From contig JAKSOF010000012.1 in assembly GCA_024405735.1 (NCBI GenBank), positions 1-64,000 of the forward strand: DNA of 64,000 nucleotides, given 5' to 3'. This DNA is from Victivallaceae bacterium. Its GTDB lineage: Bacteria > Verrucomicrobiota > Lentisphaeria > Victivallales > Victivallaceae. Within the stretch, counting starts at the first letter, position 1. Each line of letters begins with the position of its first letter. This document shows, in pieces, positions 9,201-16,527 of this stretch. The translations under genes were made by a program, and so were the position numbers. The notes below the pieces were generated by a model. The model was not told the origin of the DNA. It ran no database searches and saw only the letters and a program-made list of their open reading frames with translations.

Positions 9201-9502
9201 TCGAGAGCCGTCCGGGGCAGTTGAAAGAACTTGCGCGCATCAGGAAATATCTGCCGACCGTCCAGCGCGCATTGAAAAACGGGATGCCCTTTATTCGCGA
9301 AACGCCTTTCGGCACGACGTGGACGGCGGAAAAGGGCGCGGCGATCTTCTGCTTCGACGGAGTTCAGAATCTGAATGTGTCGCTGCCGGAAAATTTCGTC
9401 CCCGTTTCGATGACGCTCGCCGACGGCACAACGGTTTCTCTCGACGGCAAGATGCCGCAAAGCGTCGCGCCGCAGACGATCATCCTGATCGAAAAGCGTT
9501 AG
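6296..9502 (+). CDS. Large exported glycosidase-like protein: CBM-like, amidotransferase-like and TIM-barrel domains
   Basis: 1068 residues with a signal peptide (MKKLLAFLFALGAVLPAAE). Residues ~18-140 look like a carbohydrate-binding beta-sandwich (AGDYVMWVRTR, IFLNGKSIG, KLVAGKNTLKLVA). Residues ~190-420 form a class I amidotransferase/ThuA-like Rossmann domain (LLMLGGGRPW, RVRQLKEYVEQGGNLV). A beta-rich middle leads to a probable TIM barrel at ~720-1000 with HPEWYVHDENGK, WYDMGG (~861) and EGMNPL (~904). It is a paralogue of the 902-residue protein at 12780-15488, which lacks the N-terminal binding domain. No CAZy family is assigned with confidence; WYDMGG resembles the nucleophile region of alpha-galactosidase-type barrels. 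It starts the operon with the gene at 9527. Confidence 0.65.
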   Translation: MKKLLAFLFALGAVLPAAEIEIGAERFTELNGWTAETGLICSNQKGDTAKVTFDAAEAGDYVMWVRTRNHGENWRKTEIFLNGKSIGEFGDAYGYRQKSPGWGWSRSRVKLVAGKNTLKLVAAGGKCRLAQIIFTTDKAYRPETLTVTKMTVPAAKKGKSGNGAMVPDGIHLPIDMALEIPRRPQGRKGGPSLLMLGGGRPWMTNGLAKKLCAAGADLYLLNGFYLGGLSGASIKQTPQQSVEPKPHDYISHEFKQLKHYKAIYISAISEINQSKLFTPERVRQLKEYVEQGGNLVMTVNTPEELFELCPVMLGDKDTCGEALFATRPEGARYTLLPEKWGSFDPFRECGEVKKDAKVLSYLVNAKGDKVAPFAVIGKYGKGNVLFFNDDYDRRMGTTQFFNWTYAPTLVAALISEAGGFELDLAKTLPDTPTPIPSKICDRADVEITLPAMKLEKVSADVTIDGTTAVFSNGYKIQVNDDTIDIIYPGQTEPYLKGMKFPKIAYPASSEKVDDFATAEATNVKTQNRISRDKLKVAGMKGGKSLVITLQGEKGTLLDWEFVSGTADIDGRIFNGIGDRLMIREIGEKLLNQVDFNYQIDVDNVRFRRFACYAGPRGYAEYDLSGKVPVKTNSWGFFANGQPFSWTEGKKGVFAEFLDEVYPIDLEYSMKKGDKALSARVSYQFGRVKVPQTTAVFWHMATDAKYNTSNDWIAMYQFQRHNLRQKAGFPEIPAAPVATYANTCTDRDRTASLQAAREFGFETIYLNLCPSAIESYESPKVLELLQLIKKMGFGAYPWHPCCHTPGDSPSVHAHPEWYVHDENGKISGYFGGHYRIADMSDKGFLAWYMPMLDKMIDAGAVTCWYDMGGAASRTYNFAGEQSPVGLWPQLKIYKHWYDRGGFVITEGMNPLVKDGYLFFIDRYTPPYYGREFAFVGANCSGTDWWYMDFFRTSMYGTFFDVVIDAWPSKFESRPGQLKELARIRKYLPTVQRALKNGMPFIRETPFGTTWTAEKGAAIFCFDGVQNLNVSLPENFVPVSMTLADGTTVSLDGKMPQSVAPQTIILIEKR

Positions 9503-9526
9503 ATCATTGGACAAGGAAAAGTTGCG

Positions 9527-11521
9527 ATGAAAAAAACTGCGGTTTTTCTGATGTTGTTGCTTTCCGCATCGGCTTTGGCGGAAAACTTCCGCTTTTTCAA
9601 TATCGTGCCTTACGCCTACGGCAAGGAAGAAAAAATGGCGGAGCGGATGATAAATTACCGTACCAAAACGGGCAACCGCGACGTGCTGTATTGTCTTACG
9701 CTTCACCCCGAGGGGGTTCCCGCAATGCAGAAAGCCGATCAGTTGATCGCAAGTTTCCGCAAATTCAAGGCGGCTTTGGGGAAAAGCGACGTGCGCGCAG
9801 GAATTCTGGTGCAGAGCATTTTAGGGCACTGGCCCCGCGTCGACAAGGAGATCGAGCCGTGGCAGAGGTCGATCGACGTCAAGGGCAATCAAGTGCGTTT
9901 TTGCGTACTGGACGCCCGTTTTCAGCAATACATTTACGACGTCGGCCGCAAACTTGCGCTGGAAAAGCCGTCTTTCATTATGTCTGACGACGACGTGCGC
10001 TCCAACTGCCCGGAAATCGAGTGTTTCTGTCCGCTTCACATCGCGGAGTTGAACCGCAGGCTCGGGACGCATTACACGCAAAAGGAAGTGATGGCTTTCG
10101 TCGCAGATGGAAAGCCGGGCGACAAGGTTTTTGACGCCTTTATGCTTTTGTCCAATGAAATCCCGTTGACGACGGTCAAGTGTCTGCGCAAAGGCATCGA
10201 CTCCGTCGATCCCGCCATCCCGACTTCGACCTGCCTTGCCGGACGGGGGCAGGGGATGCTGGAAACCTGCCGCGCCTTTGCCGGAAACCACCCGATGATG
10301 ATCCGCATCACCAATCAGATGTACGGAGAACCTGAGCCGCGCGATTATTTCGGTCAGGTGGTCTTGCGGACGATGGGACAGCGCGCGCAGTACGCCGAAA
10401 TCCCTTTCGTCCTCGATGAAGCCGATACGTGGCCCCATACGCTTTACAGCCGTTCGGCGGTCGGACTTCACGCGAAACTGGTGTCGAGCATTTTCAGCGG
10501 ATTATCCGGCGCGAAACTCTGGTACGTCGATGCCGAAAGCAACGATATACCTTTTTCGCCGCGCTACTCCGATATTCTGGGGAAATATCAGAAATTCTAT
10601 CAGGAACTGGCGCGCGCGGTCGGCGAAACGACGCCCGACGGCGTCATCATCCCCTGCTTTTTGCGGCCGTATCAGCTGCATCCCGTGAAAAAGCCGAGCG
10701 AGCAGCGTTATCCTGCTCCCTCCTGGGTCGATTCGCAGTTCGGCTTTTTGGGCATCCCCTTTTTCGGCGTGACCGATTACGCGCTTGACCGCGTTTACGC
10801 CCTCGGCGGAAAAGAATCGGTCGACCGTCTGACCGATGATGAGTTGAAACAACTTCTCTCTCGCCGCATCCTCATCGACGGCATCGCCGCCAAAGCGTTG
10901 ACGCAACGCGGTTTCGGCGATCTGATCGGCTGCCGGGCGACCGGCAAGAAATTCAAGGCGACATTGGAGCGCGGCGCGGACGGTACGAAATTCGGCAATT
11001 CGGTTTCCGGCAACACGCCGCTGATCGAAAACGCCGATCCCCGCGCCGAAGTGCTGACATATCTCTATTTCGCGCCCTTTTCTACGTCGGAAAAGCGTGA
11101 AAAGGTTGCGCCGGGATGCGTCTATTTTGAAAATGCGCTCGGCGGCAAGGTATTGACGACAAGTTTCGCGATCGACGCTTACAGTTATCAAAGATTTGCC
11201 GTTTTCCGCAAGAAACTTTTGATGCGCTTGCTCGACAAGTTGTCGGATGCGGGAAAATTCCCCTTTGCCCTCGACGACGATCAGCCGGAAACGTTGCTGG
11301 TGCGCCGCGGCAAAGACGGGAGTTTTCTCCTTTACGCCGTCAACCTCGGTTTCGACCCGTTGCCGGAAGTCCGGCTCCGCTGTGCCGATACCGATGCGAA
11401 ATTTGAGGAACTTCTGCCCGACGGCACCTGGTCGCCGCTTGAAGTGAAAAAAGACAACGGCAGAATCGTCATCGACCGCCGTTTGAATCTTTACGACACC
11501 CTCGTTTTGCGCGTCAGATAA
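9527..11521 (+). CDS. Putative exported glycosidase-like protein, paralogue of 1481-3547
   Basis: 664 residues with a signal peptide (MKKTAVFLMLLLSASALAE). It shares with the 1481-3547 protein the motifs GILVQSILGH, SDDDVR (~152), IECFCPLH (~164-170), an Asp-Glu-Ala-Asp segment (FVLDEADTWPH) and a C-terminal LYDTLVLRVR. The last ~200 residues look like beta domains. The inferred fold is a TIM-barrel glycosidase with the Cys-x-Cys motif after the acidic strand; the substrate is unknown. It is 24 bp downstream of the 1068-residue gene, so the two are probably made together and may act on the same glycan. Unlike its paralogue it is exported without a clear lipobox. Confidence 0.6.
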   Translation: MKKTAVFLMLLLSASALAENFRFFNIVPYAYGKEEKMAERMINYRTKTGNRDVLYCLTLHPEGVPAMQKADQLIASFRKFKAALGKSDVRAGILVQSILGHWPRVDKEIEPWQRSIDVKGNQVRFCVLDARFQQYIYDVGRKLALEKPSFIMSDDDVRSNCPEIECFCPLHIAELNRRLGTHYTQKEVMAFVADGKPGDKVFDAFMLLSNEIPLTTVKCLRKGIDSVDPAIPTSTCLAGRGQGMLETCRAFAGNHPMMIRITNQMYGEPEPRDYFGQVVLRTMGQRAQYAEIPFVLDEADTWPHTLYSRSAVGLHAKLVSSIFSGLSGAKLWYVDAESNDIPFSPRYSDILGKYQKFYQELARAVGETTPDGVIIPCFLRPYQLHPVKKPSEQRYPAPSWVDSQFGFLGIPFFGVTDYALDRVYALGGKESVDRLTDDELKQLLSRRILIDGIAAKALTQRGFGDLIGCRATGKKFKATLERGADGTKFGNSVSGNTPLIENADPRAEVLTYLYFAPFSTSEKREKVAPGCVYFENALGGKVLTTSFAIDAYSYQRFAVFRKKLLMRLLDKLSDAGKFPFALDDDQPETLLVRRGKDGSFLLYAVNLGFDPLPEVRLRCADTDAKFEELLPDGTWSPLEVKKDNGRIVIDRRLNLYDTLVLRVR

Positions 11522-11548
11522 AAATCCGGCATCTTGTTTCATCGGGAT

Positions 11549-11593
11549 TTGACAAACGCGGAATCGGTGCTATTTTATAACAGATATAACAGA
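11549..11593 (+). promoter_or_regulatory. Promoter and direct-repeat operator of the GntR-type regulator
   Basis: TTGACA (11549-11554) is followed at about 16-18 bp by an AT-rich -10 region (TATTTT/TTTTAT). Overlapping it and the expected transcription start are two perfect, adjacent copies of TATAACAGA (11576-11584 and 11585-11593), a likely operator, plausibly for the regulator encoded next. Confidence 0.6.
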
Positions 11594-11611
11594 TTTCGCG
11601 GGTTTTTCACG

Positions 11612-12637
11612 ATGCGGCAGTCAAAAACAACTTATGTCTACGATGCTCTTTTTGAGTTGCTCCGTACGGGGAGTTTTGCGCCCGGTGAGAAACTGCCGTC
11701 GATGCGGCAACTCGCCGACCGTTTCGGCGTCAGCACGATGACGGTCACGCTCGCGGCGGCGAAACTCGAAAAGGAAGGTGCGATCGTCCGCAGTGACCGC
11801 GCCGGGCTCTTTGTCGCCGATCACCGCAAGCAGTATGAACTGGACGGCATCATCACGTCGATCTCGCCCGAAACCGGGGCGGAGTATTACGCGCAGATGA
11901 TTTCCGGATGCAGTCACGCCCAAGTGATCCCGATGATCGTCGGCAACCGGAAAAAGGACATCGAATCGATGCTGGAAAAGAAACCCGTCCGGCTCTTTCT
12001 CGATTTCAGCATATGGGATATGCCGTACCGGGAGATATTGCGCCGGACGCGCGGCTTTGAAACGATTTTTTGCCACCGCTTTGAATGGACGGACGCGCTT
12101 CCCGGCTCCGCGGTCATTTCCGACTGGCAATTCATCACGACGGAAACGTTGCGTTATTTCCTTTCGCGCGGACACAAAAAGATTTTGTTTGTGAGCCACG
12201 ACGACGAGATTCGCGAACATAAACGGCGCAATTTTCTGTGCGCCGCAAGAGAACTCGGTCTGAAATTTGAAACGCCGGAATTTCAATGGTGCTGTGCGCG
12301 GGATTTTGAGGCAAACCCCGAAAGAGTAAAGCGTATTTTCCGCAAGGACGCGCCGACGGCACTTTTCAGCCGCGGCGACTGGCCGCTTTACCGCTTTATG
12401 CAAAATGTCCGACGCTTTTTCCCGGGATCCGCCAATGCCGAGATCGTCGGCGCCTACGATACCGAATGGTCGAATATCCCCGGCGGGGAGTTTGCATCCT
12501 GGCATTGGGACTGGGGAAAATTCTGGGACAAGGTCTTTTTTCATCAAAGCGGAGTCGAGTATTATCGTCCGCAACTTTTCACCAGGGAAAATGAATATGG
12601 AGCAAATCCCGTCGATCGACCGTCTTTTCCCCGATGA
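11612..12637 (+). CDS. GntR-family transcriptional regulator with a LacI-type sensor domain
   Basis: 341 residues from the ATG at 11612; an in-frame extension to 11534 crosses the promoter and is rejected. Residues 1-70 are a GntR winged helix (YDALFELLRTGSFAPGEKLPSMRQL, then FGVSTMTV...EKEGAIV). The rest resembles a periplasmic-binding/LacI effector domain (FLSRGHKKILFVSHDDE, a sugar-binding-type ATLF-like segment, and a late NAEIVGAYD). Such GntR/LacI hybrids control sugar-use operons. No clear ribosome site precedes the start. It is followed by an overlapping small ORF and the gene at 12780, so it probably controls its own operon of glycosidase-like genes. Confidence 0.85.
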   Translation: MRQSKTTYVYDALFELLRTGSFAPGEKLPSMRQLADRFGVSTMTVTLAAAKLEKEGAIVRSDRAGLFVADHRKQYELDGIITSISPETGAEYYAQMISGCSHAQVIPMIVGNRKKDIESMLEKKPVRLFLDFSIWDMPYREILRRTRGFETIFCHRFEWTDALPGSAVISDWQFITTETLRYFLSRGHKKILFVSHDDEIREHKRRNFLCAARELGLKFETPEFQWCCARDFEANPERVKRIFRKDAPTALFSRGDWPLYRFMQNVRRFFPGSANAEIVGAYDTEWSNIPGGEFASWHWDWGKFWDKVFFHQSGVEYYRPQLFTRENEYGANPVDRPSFPR

Positions 12638-12770
12638 ATGGCGCGCTTTTTGCAACGGGACGGTCGCGGTGCAAGTCGAGCGGCAGGAAATCGAGTTTTC
12701 CGCCGCCGGAGAACTTTGCTGGCTTGACCGGATCTTTGTCAAAGGTGACCATATCAGCGTTGAAATATAG
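12591..12770 (+). CDS. Small overlapping ORF between regulator and glycosidase-like gene
   Basis: 59 residues (MNMEQIPSIDRLFPDEW...). It starts 47 bp inside the end of the regulator gene, has AGGGA before its ATG, and stops 9 bp before the next gene. Its sequence is acidic and beta-rich (TVAVQVERQEIEF, CWLDRIFVKGDHISVEI) with a normal amino-acid mix, unlike most shadow frames. No family is recognised. It may be a real small protein, a coupling ORF, or the trace of a frameshifted C-terminus of the regulator. Confidence 0.45.
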   Translation: MNMEQIPSIDRLFPDEWRAFCNGTVAVQVERQEIEFSAAGELCWLDRIFVKGDHISVEI

Positions 12771-12779
12771 GAGTTCGCA

Positions 12780-15488
12780 ATGAAAAAAATATCGTTATTT
12801 TGCGCCGCGCTGGCGGCGGTCGCATCGATGGCGGCGGGACCGCAGAAAATGGCGCCCGAAAAAGGTTCGCGCGGTGTGCGCGTCCTCCTTTTCAACGGCG
12901 GCCGTCCGTGGCAGGGGGACGAGGTCGCCAATTTCCTTGTTTCCGGCGGATTGCGCGTCGTCGATTTCAACGGCGCGTATCTCGATGGCCTGGCGGGTGC
13001 GACGATCAAGGCGCATCCGACCGACCGCGTGGAACCGGTCGCTTTCGACGGTTTTACTCTGGCTTTTCAAAAATTGAAACCCTACCGCGACGCCGTCGTC
13101 GTCTTTCATCAGATACCGGCGCAAAATTACGCTGAAATCTTTACGCCGGAACGCGTTGCGCAACTGAAAAATTATCTGCAAAAAGGCGGCAATCTCGTTT
13201 TGACGCGGCATTTCCCCTCCGGCGTGATCGACGAGTTGCTGCCCGTCGTTCTTGGGGAAGATACGACGGTCGATGCCGCGGAAACTCTGGTCGCCGACCG
13301 TCCCGATGGAAAACTTTACCGTTGCATCCCGGAAAAGATCCCCGTCTACGGTTTTTATCAGATGGCGCAGTTGCGCCCCGGCGCCGAAGCGCTCAGTATG
13401 ATCCGGGACGAAAAGGGCAATGCGGTCGCTCCTCTTATCGCGCGCATCAAAGTCGGCAAGGGAAGCGTCACTTTTTTCAACGCCGAGCGGCGTCTGCAAA
13501 AGCAGATGCTCGAATTCGCCAACTGGGCATATCACCGCGCCTTGATGATTGCGGTGATCGCCGATTCCGCCAAGGCGTTGGGAGCGCATCCGGAAAAGGC
13601 GGTCAACCGTCTGGAAAAAGCCCCCGAAAGAGTGCAAACAGGCACTGTTTCCGTTTCGGCGAAGTTGCCGCAACTTGGCATCGTTGACGAGGAAAAAAAG
13701 GTCGTGCTGTCGGGAAATCGCGCGACATTCGGCAACGGTTGCGTCCTCGAAGTTCTGCCCGACGGCAAAGTTCAGATCACTTCTCCCGGCAAAGCGGCAC
13801 CTTATCTTAAAAACTACGGCATCCCGCAGATCAGATACTCGGAAAAACAGGCGGTTTTCGACTCGGCGACCGCCGAGGCGACCGAGGTCAAAGAGGATTT
13901 CAAAGCCGCCGATCTCAAATGGAAACTTGACAAAATCGAAACGCGCGGCAGGGCACTTGTCCTTACTTACACGGCAAAGGATTCTTTGATGCGCTGGATC
14001 TTCAAGGCGGGCAAACTTGAACTTGACGGACGCACCTTTTACGGTATCGGCGACTATGCGGAAGTGGAAAAAACGCCCTTCCTCGTCAGTCAGCTGGAAT
14101 TTTCCGGCGAACTCGACTTGCCCGAACCCCTTTTCGCCCACCGCAACGACTGCTATCAGGTGCCGCGCGGCTATACCGCCTTTGATATGACGGGCAAAAC
14201 GACGGCGACGACGCGCTTCTATACGGGACAGCCCTTTGAAATGGTCGTCTGCAAAAACGCGCTCTACATCGGCAACCGCTCTTATCCGGAATTCACTCAC
14301 GCGCAACTTGACCGCAAAGCGGGCGCGCCTTTCATCTCGACGAAGCATACGACGCATTTCGGGCGCGTTTACGCGCCGCTTGCCACGCACGCCTACTGGC
14401 ACTGGTTCGACGACGGCACGGAGCGCGCGCACAACGATTATCTTGCGATGTATCAGTATATGCGTCAGATGCTCCGCCGTCAGGCGGACTTGAAAGAACT
14501 TCCGCCTTATCCGGTCGCAGGCTACGGCTATCTCTCCCCCGACGAGGCGAAGCACTTTGCCGCCGAAGCGGTGAAACTCGGTTTCCGCTACATTTATCCG
14601 CCGATGCCGGAAAGTCCGATCGAGGAGATCGCCGATGAGAAAAATCTCTCCGTCTACCGGATGATCCGAGCGGCGGGCGGCAATGCCTACATCTGGACGG
14701 CGGGCAGTTACGTTCAGGGCGACGGCGGCGAAATTTTTCAGACGCATCCCGAATGGTTTTTAAAAGACGAAAAGGGTAAAGTCGTGCAGTATTTCGGCAC
14801 TTATCCCGTCATCGACCTCAACGCGCCGGGGTTTTACGAATTCTGCATCCCGATTTTTGAGGAAGCGATCAAAAACGGCGTCAAGTGGTTTTACCGCGAT
14901 ATGGACGGCGGCGCGGCGGGCGGCGTCAATTTCGGTACGCCGACCAGCCCGGGCGGAATGCCGGCGCAGATCCGGTTTTATAAATTTTTTCACGATCACG
15001 ACTGCCGCGTTTCGGTCGAGGGGATGAATCCGCTCGTCCTCGACGAATACTGGTACCGTCCGGAACTTTATACGAGTTTTTCCGGTAAGGAATTTGCACT
15101 CGTCGGGCAGGCGCCCAACAGCGGCATCGCCGGAGCGCTGACGCTCGATCACTTCCGGTTGGCGATGTACGGATGCTTCCCGAACTGGGTGCCGGAGGGG
15201 CTGATCTTCGGCATCGAGCGCGTGCCGGACGAGATCGCGCTTTCCCGGCGCGCCGCAAGTTTCGTCCCGGAATTCAACGCGGTGCTCGACCATGTCGGGA
15301 TGCCTTTCATCCGCGAAACGCCTTTCGGTTCGGTGTGGGTAAGCGAAAAGGGCGGCGCGCTCTTTTTCTGGAATCCGGCGGAAAAAGTGACGGTCGATCT
15401 GCCGCCAAACTGGCGCATCCGCGGCGTTGACGGCAACGTCCTCACCGACGTCAAACCCGACTCGATCTACTTTTTGGAGAAAAAATAA
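12780..15488 (+). CDS. Large exported glycosidase-like protein, paralogue of 6296-9502
   Basis: 902 residues with a signal peptide (MKKISLFCAALAAVASMAAG) and a good ribosome site (AGGAG). Residues ~30-270 are an amidotransferase/ThuA-like domain (LLFNGGRPW, RVAQLKNYLQKGGNLVLT). A beta-rich middle follows, then a probable TIM barrel with HPEWFLKDEKGK, YRDMDGG (~704), EGMNPL (~746) and FIRETPFGSVW near the end. It matches the 1068-residue protein throughout but lacks that protein's N-terminal binding domain, suggesting a duplicated enzyme with a different targeting module. Lies in the regulator's operon, so expression is probably induced by the product of its substrate. Confidence 0.65.
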   Translation: MKKISLFCAALAAVASMAAGPQKMAPEKGSRGVRVLLFNGGRPWQGDEVANFLVSGGLRVVDFNGAYLDGLAGATIKAHPTDRVEPVAFDGFTLAFQKLKPYRDAVVVFHQIPAQNYAEIFTPERVAQLKNYLQKGGNLVLTRHFPSGVIDELLPVVLGEDTTVDAAETLVADRPDGKLYRCIPEKIPVYGFYQMAQLRPGAEALSMIRDEKGNAVAPLIARIKVGKGSVTFFNAERRLQKQMLEFANWAYHRALMIAVIADSAKALGAHPEKAVNRLEKAPERVQTGTVSVSAKLPQLGIVDEEKKVVLSGNRATFGNGCVLEVLPDGKVQITSPGKAAPYLKNYGIPQIRYSEKQAVFDSATAEATEVKEDFKAADLKWKLDKIETRGRALVLTYTAKDSLMRWIFKAGKLELDGRTFYGIGDYAEVEKTPFLVSQLEFSGELDLPEPLFAHRNDCYQVPRGYTAFDMTGKTTATTRFYTGQPFEMVVCKNALYIGNRSYPEFTHAQLDRKAGAPFISTKHTTHFGRVYAPLATHAYWHWFDDGTERAHNDYLAMYQYMRQMLRRQADLKELPPYPVAGYGYLSPDEAKHFAAEAVKLGFRYIYPPMPESPIEEIADEKNLSVYRMIRAAGGNAYIWTAGSYVQGDGGEIFQTHPEWFLKDEKGKVVQYFGTYPVIDLNAPGFYEFCIPIFEEAIKNGVKWFYRDMDGGAAGGVNFGTPTSPGGMPAQIRFYKFFHDHDCRVSVEGMNPLVLDEYWYRPELYTSFSGKEFALVGQAPNSGIAGALTLDHFRLAMYGCFPNWVPEGLIFGIERVPDEIALSRRAASFVPEFNAVLDHVGMPFIRETPFGSVWVSEKGGALFFWNPAEKVTVDLPPNWRIRGVDGNVLTDVKPDSIYFLEKK

Positions 15489-15514
15489 TCCGGAGATAGC
15501 GTGGTGATGCGAAA

Positions 15515-16483
15515 ATGAAAAAATTTTTATTCGTTTTTTTCGCCCTGTGTGTTGTTTCGCTGTCGGCGCTTGATTACGCCGATAAGAACAACTGGGTGAT
15601 CTGTGAAAACGGCGCTTCTCCGGAAAGTTGCTTTGACGTTTTTTACGTCTATCCGACCCTGGTGGCGAATGCCGAGGTCGCGCTGATGGATTGCAATGAT
15701 CCTCAAGTCCGGCGTAAAACATTGGATTTCACCCGATCGCAAGCCGGATTGTGGGGCAAATCGGCGCGGATTTTTTCTCCTTACGTCCGGCAACTGGAAT
15801 ACGCCCGGGTGCTGAAAGCCGTCGGCGGAAATTGGGAAAGCTCTGAAATCAGAAGAGGTGTCGATGATACGCGGGAGGCTTTCCGCTATTATCTTGAGCA
15901 CTACAATCACGGACGGCCTTTCATCCTTTTTGGACACAGTCAGGGGGCAATGGATTTATATTGCCTGTTGAAAAACGAAAAAGAAATTTCGGCGGAGAAT
16001 GGTTTGGTCGCGGCGTATCTCATCGGCTTGCCCAAAGTGACGCATCACAAGTTCGACGCCGATTTTGCCGGACGCTCCGTCAAAAGTGCCGATGATGCCG
16101 GAACTCCCGGCGTCGTCGTGGTGTGGAATACACAAAACGCCGAGGCGAAAGAGTCGATTTTTACCGCGCCGGATGTTCTTTGCATCAATCCGCTGAATTG
16201 GCAAACCGATGAAACGGCGGCTCCCGCTTCGGAAAATCGCGGTGCCGTACTTTACGATTACCGCGACAATACAACGCGGCAAATTCCCTTTTTCTGCGGG
16301 GCGAAAATCGATTTGTCCAAGGGCGCGTTGATCGTCGATCTCCCGTCGCAAAGTACCTATGATTCCAACGCGATGATGGGGAAGGGGATCTTTCACGGCA
16401 ACGACATCTGGTTTTTTGCCGGAAATCTCCGGGAAAACGCTTTGCTCCGGCTGAAATTCTGGAATGAATTGAAAAAGAAGTGA
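15515..16483 (+). CDS. DUF3089 alpha/beta-hydrolase, exported
   Basis: 322 residues with a signal peptide (MKKFLFVFFALCVVSLSA). The family hallmarks are present: DVFYVYPT near the N-terminus, IFSPYVRQLEY, and the nucleophile elbow FGHSQGA. DUF3089 members are alpha/beta hydrolases of unknown substrate, often found in polysaccharide-use loci and thought to be esterases. It follows the gene at 12780 by 26 bp and probably closes that operon; an esterase acting on acylated glycan chains would fit, but this is inference. Confidence 0.85.
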   Translation: MKKFLFVFFALCVVSLSALDYADKNNWVICENGASPESCFDVFYVYPTLVANAEVALMDCNDPQVRRKTLDFTRSQAGLWGKSARIFSPYVRQLEYARVLKAVGGNWESSEIRRGVDDTREAFRYYLEHYNHGRPFILFGHSQGAMDLYCLLKNEKEISAENGLVAAYLIGLPKVTHHKFDADFAGRSVKSADDAGTPGVVVVWNTQNAEAKESIFTAPDVLCINPLNWQTDETAAPASENRGAVLYDYRDNTTRQIPFFCGAKIDLSKGALIVDLPSQSTYDSNAMMGKGIFHGNDIWFFAGNLRENALLRLKFWNELKKK

Positions 16484-16497
16484 TTTCAGGCTATATT
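16469..16497 (+). promoter_or_regulatory. Promoter of the GH36/symporter operon
   Basis: TTGAAA (16469-16474), 17 bp, TATATT (16492-16497). The -35 box lies inside the 3' end of the DUF3089 gene. Confidence 0.75.
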
Positions 16498-16527
16498 TTA
16501 TAATTCAGCAGTATAGAGAGTTTTTTC

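Noticed and set aside
7817-9706. A 629-codon open frame on the minus strand
   Set aside because: It lies opposite the 1068-residue glycosidase-like gene, is Arg/His-rich and has no motifs or ribosome site.
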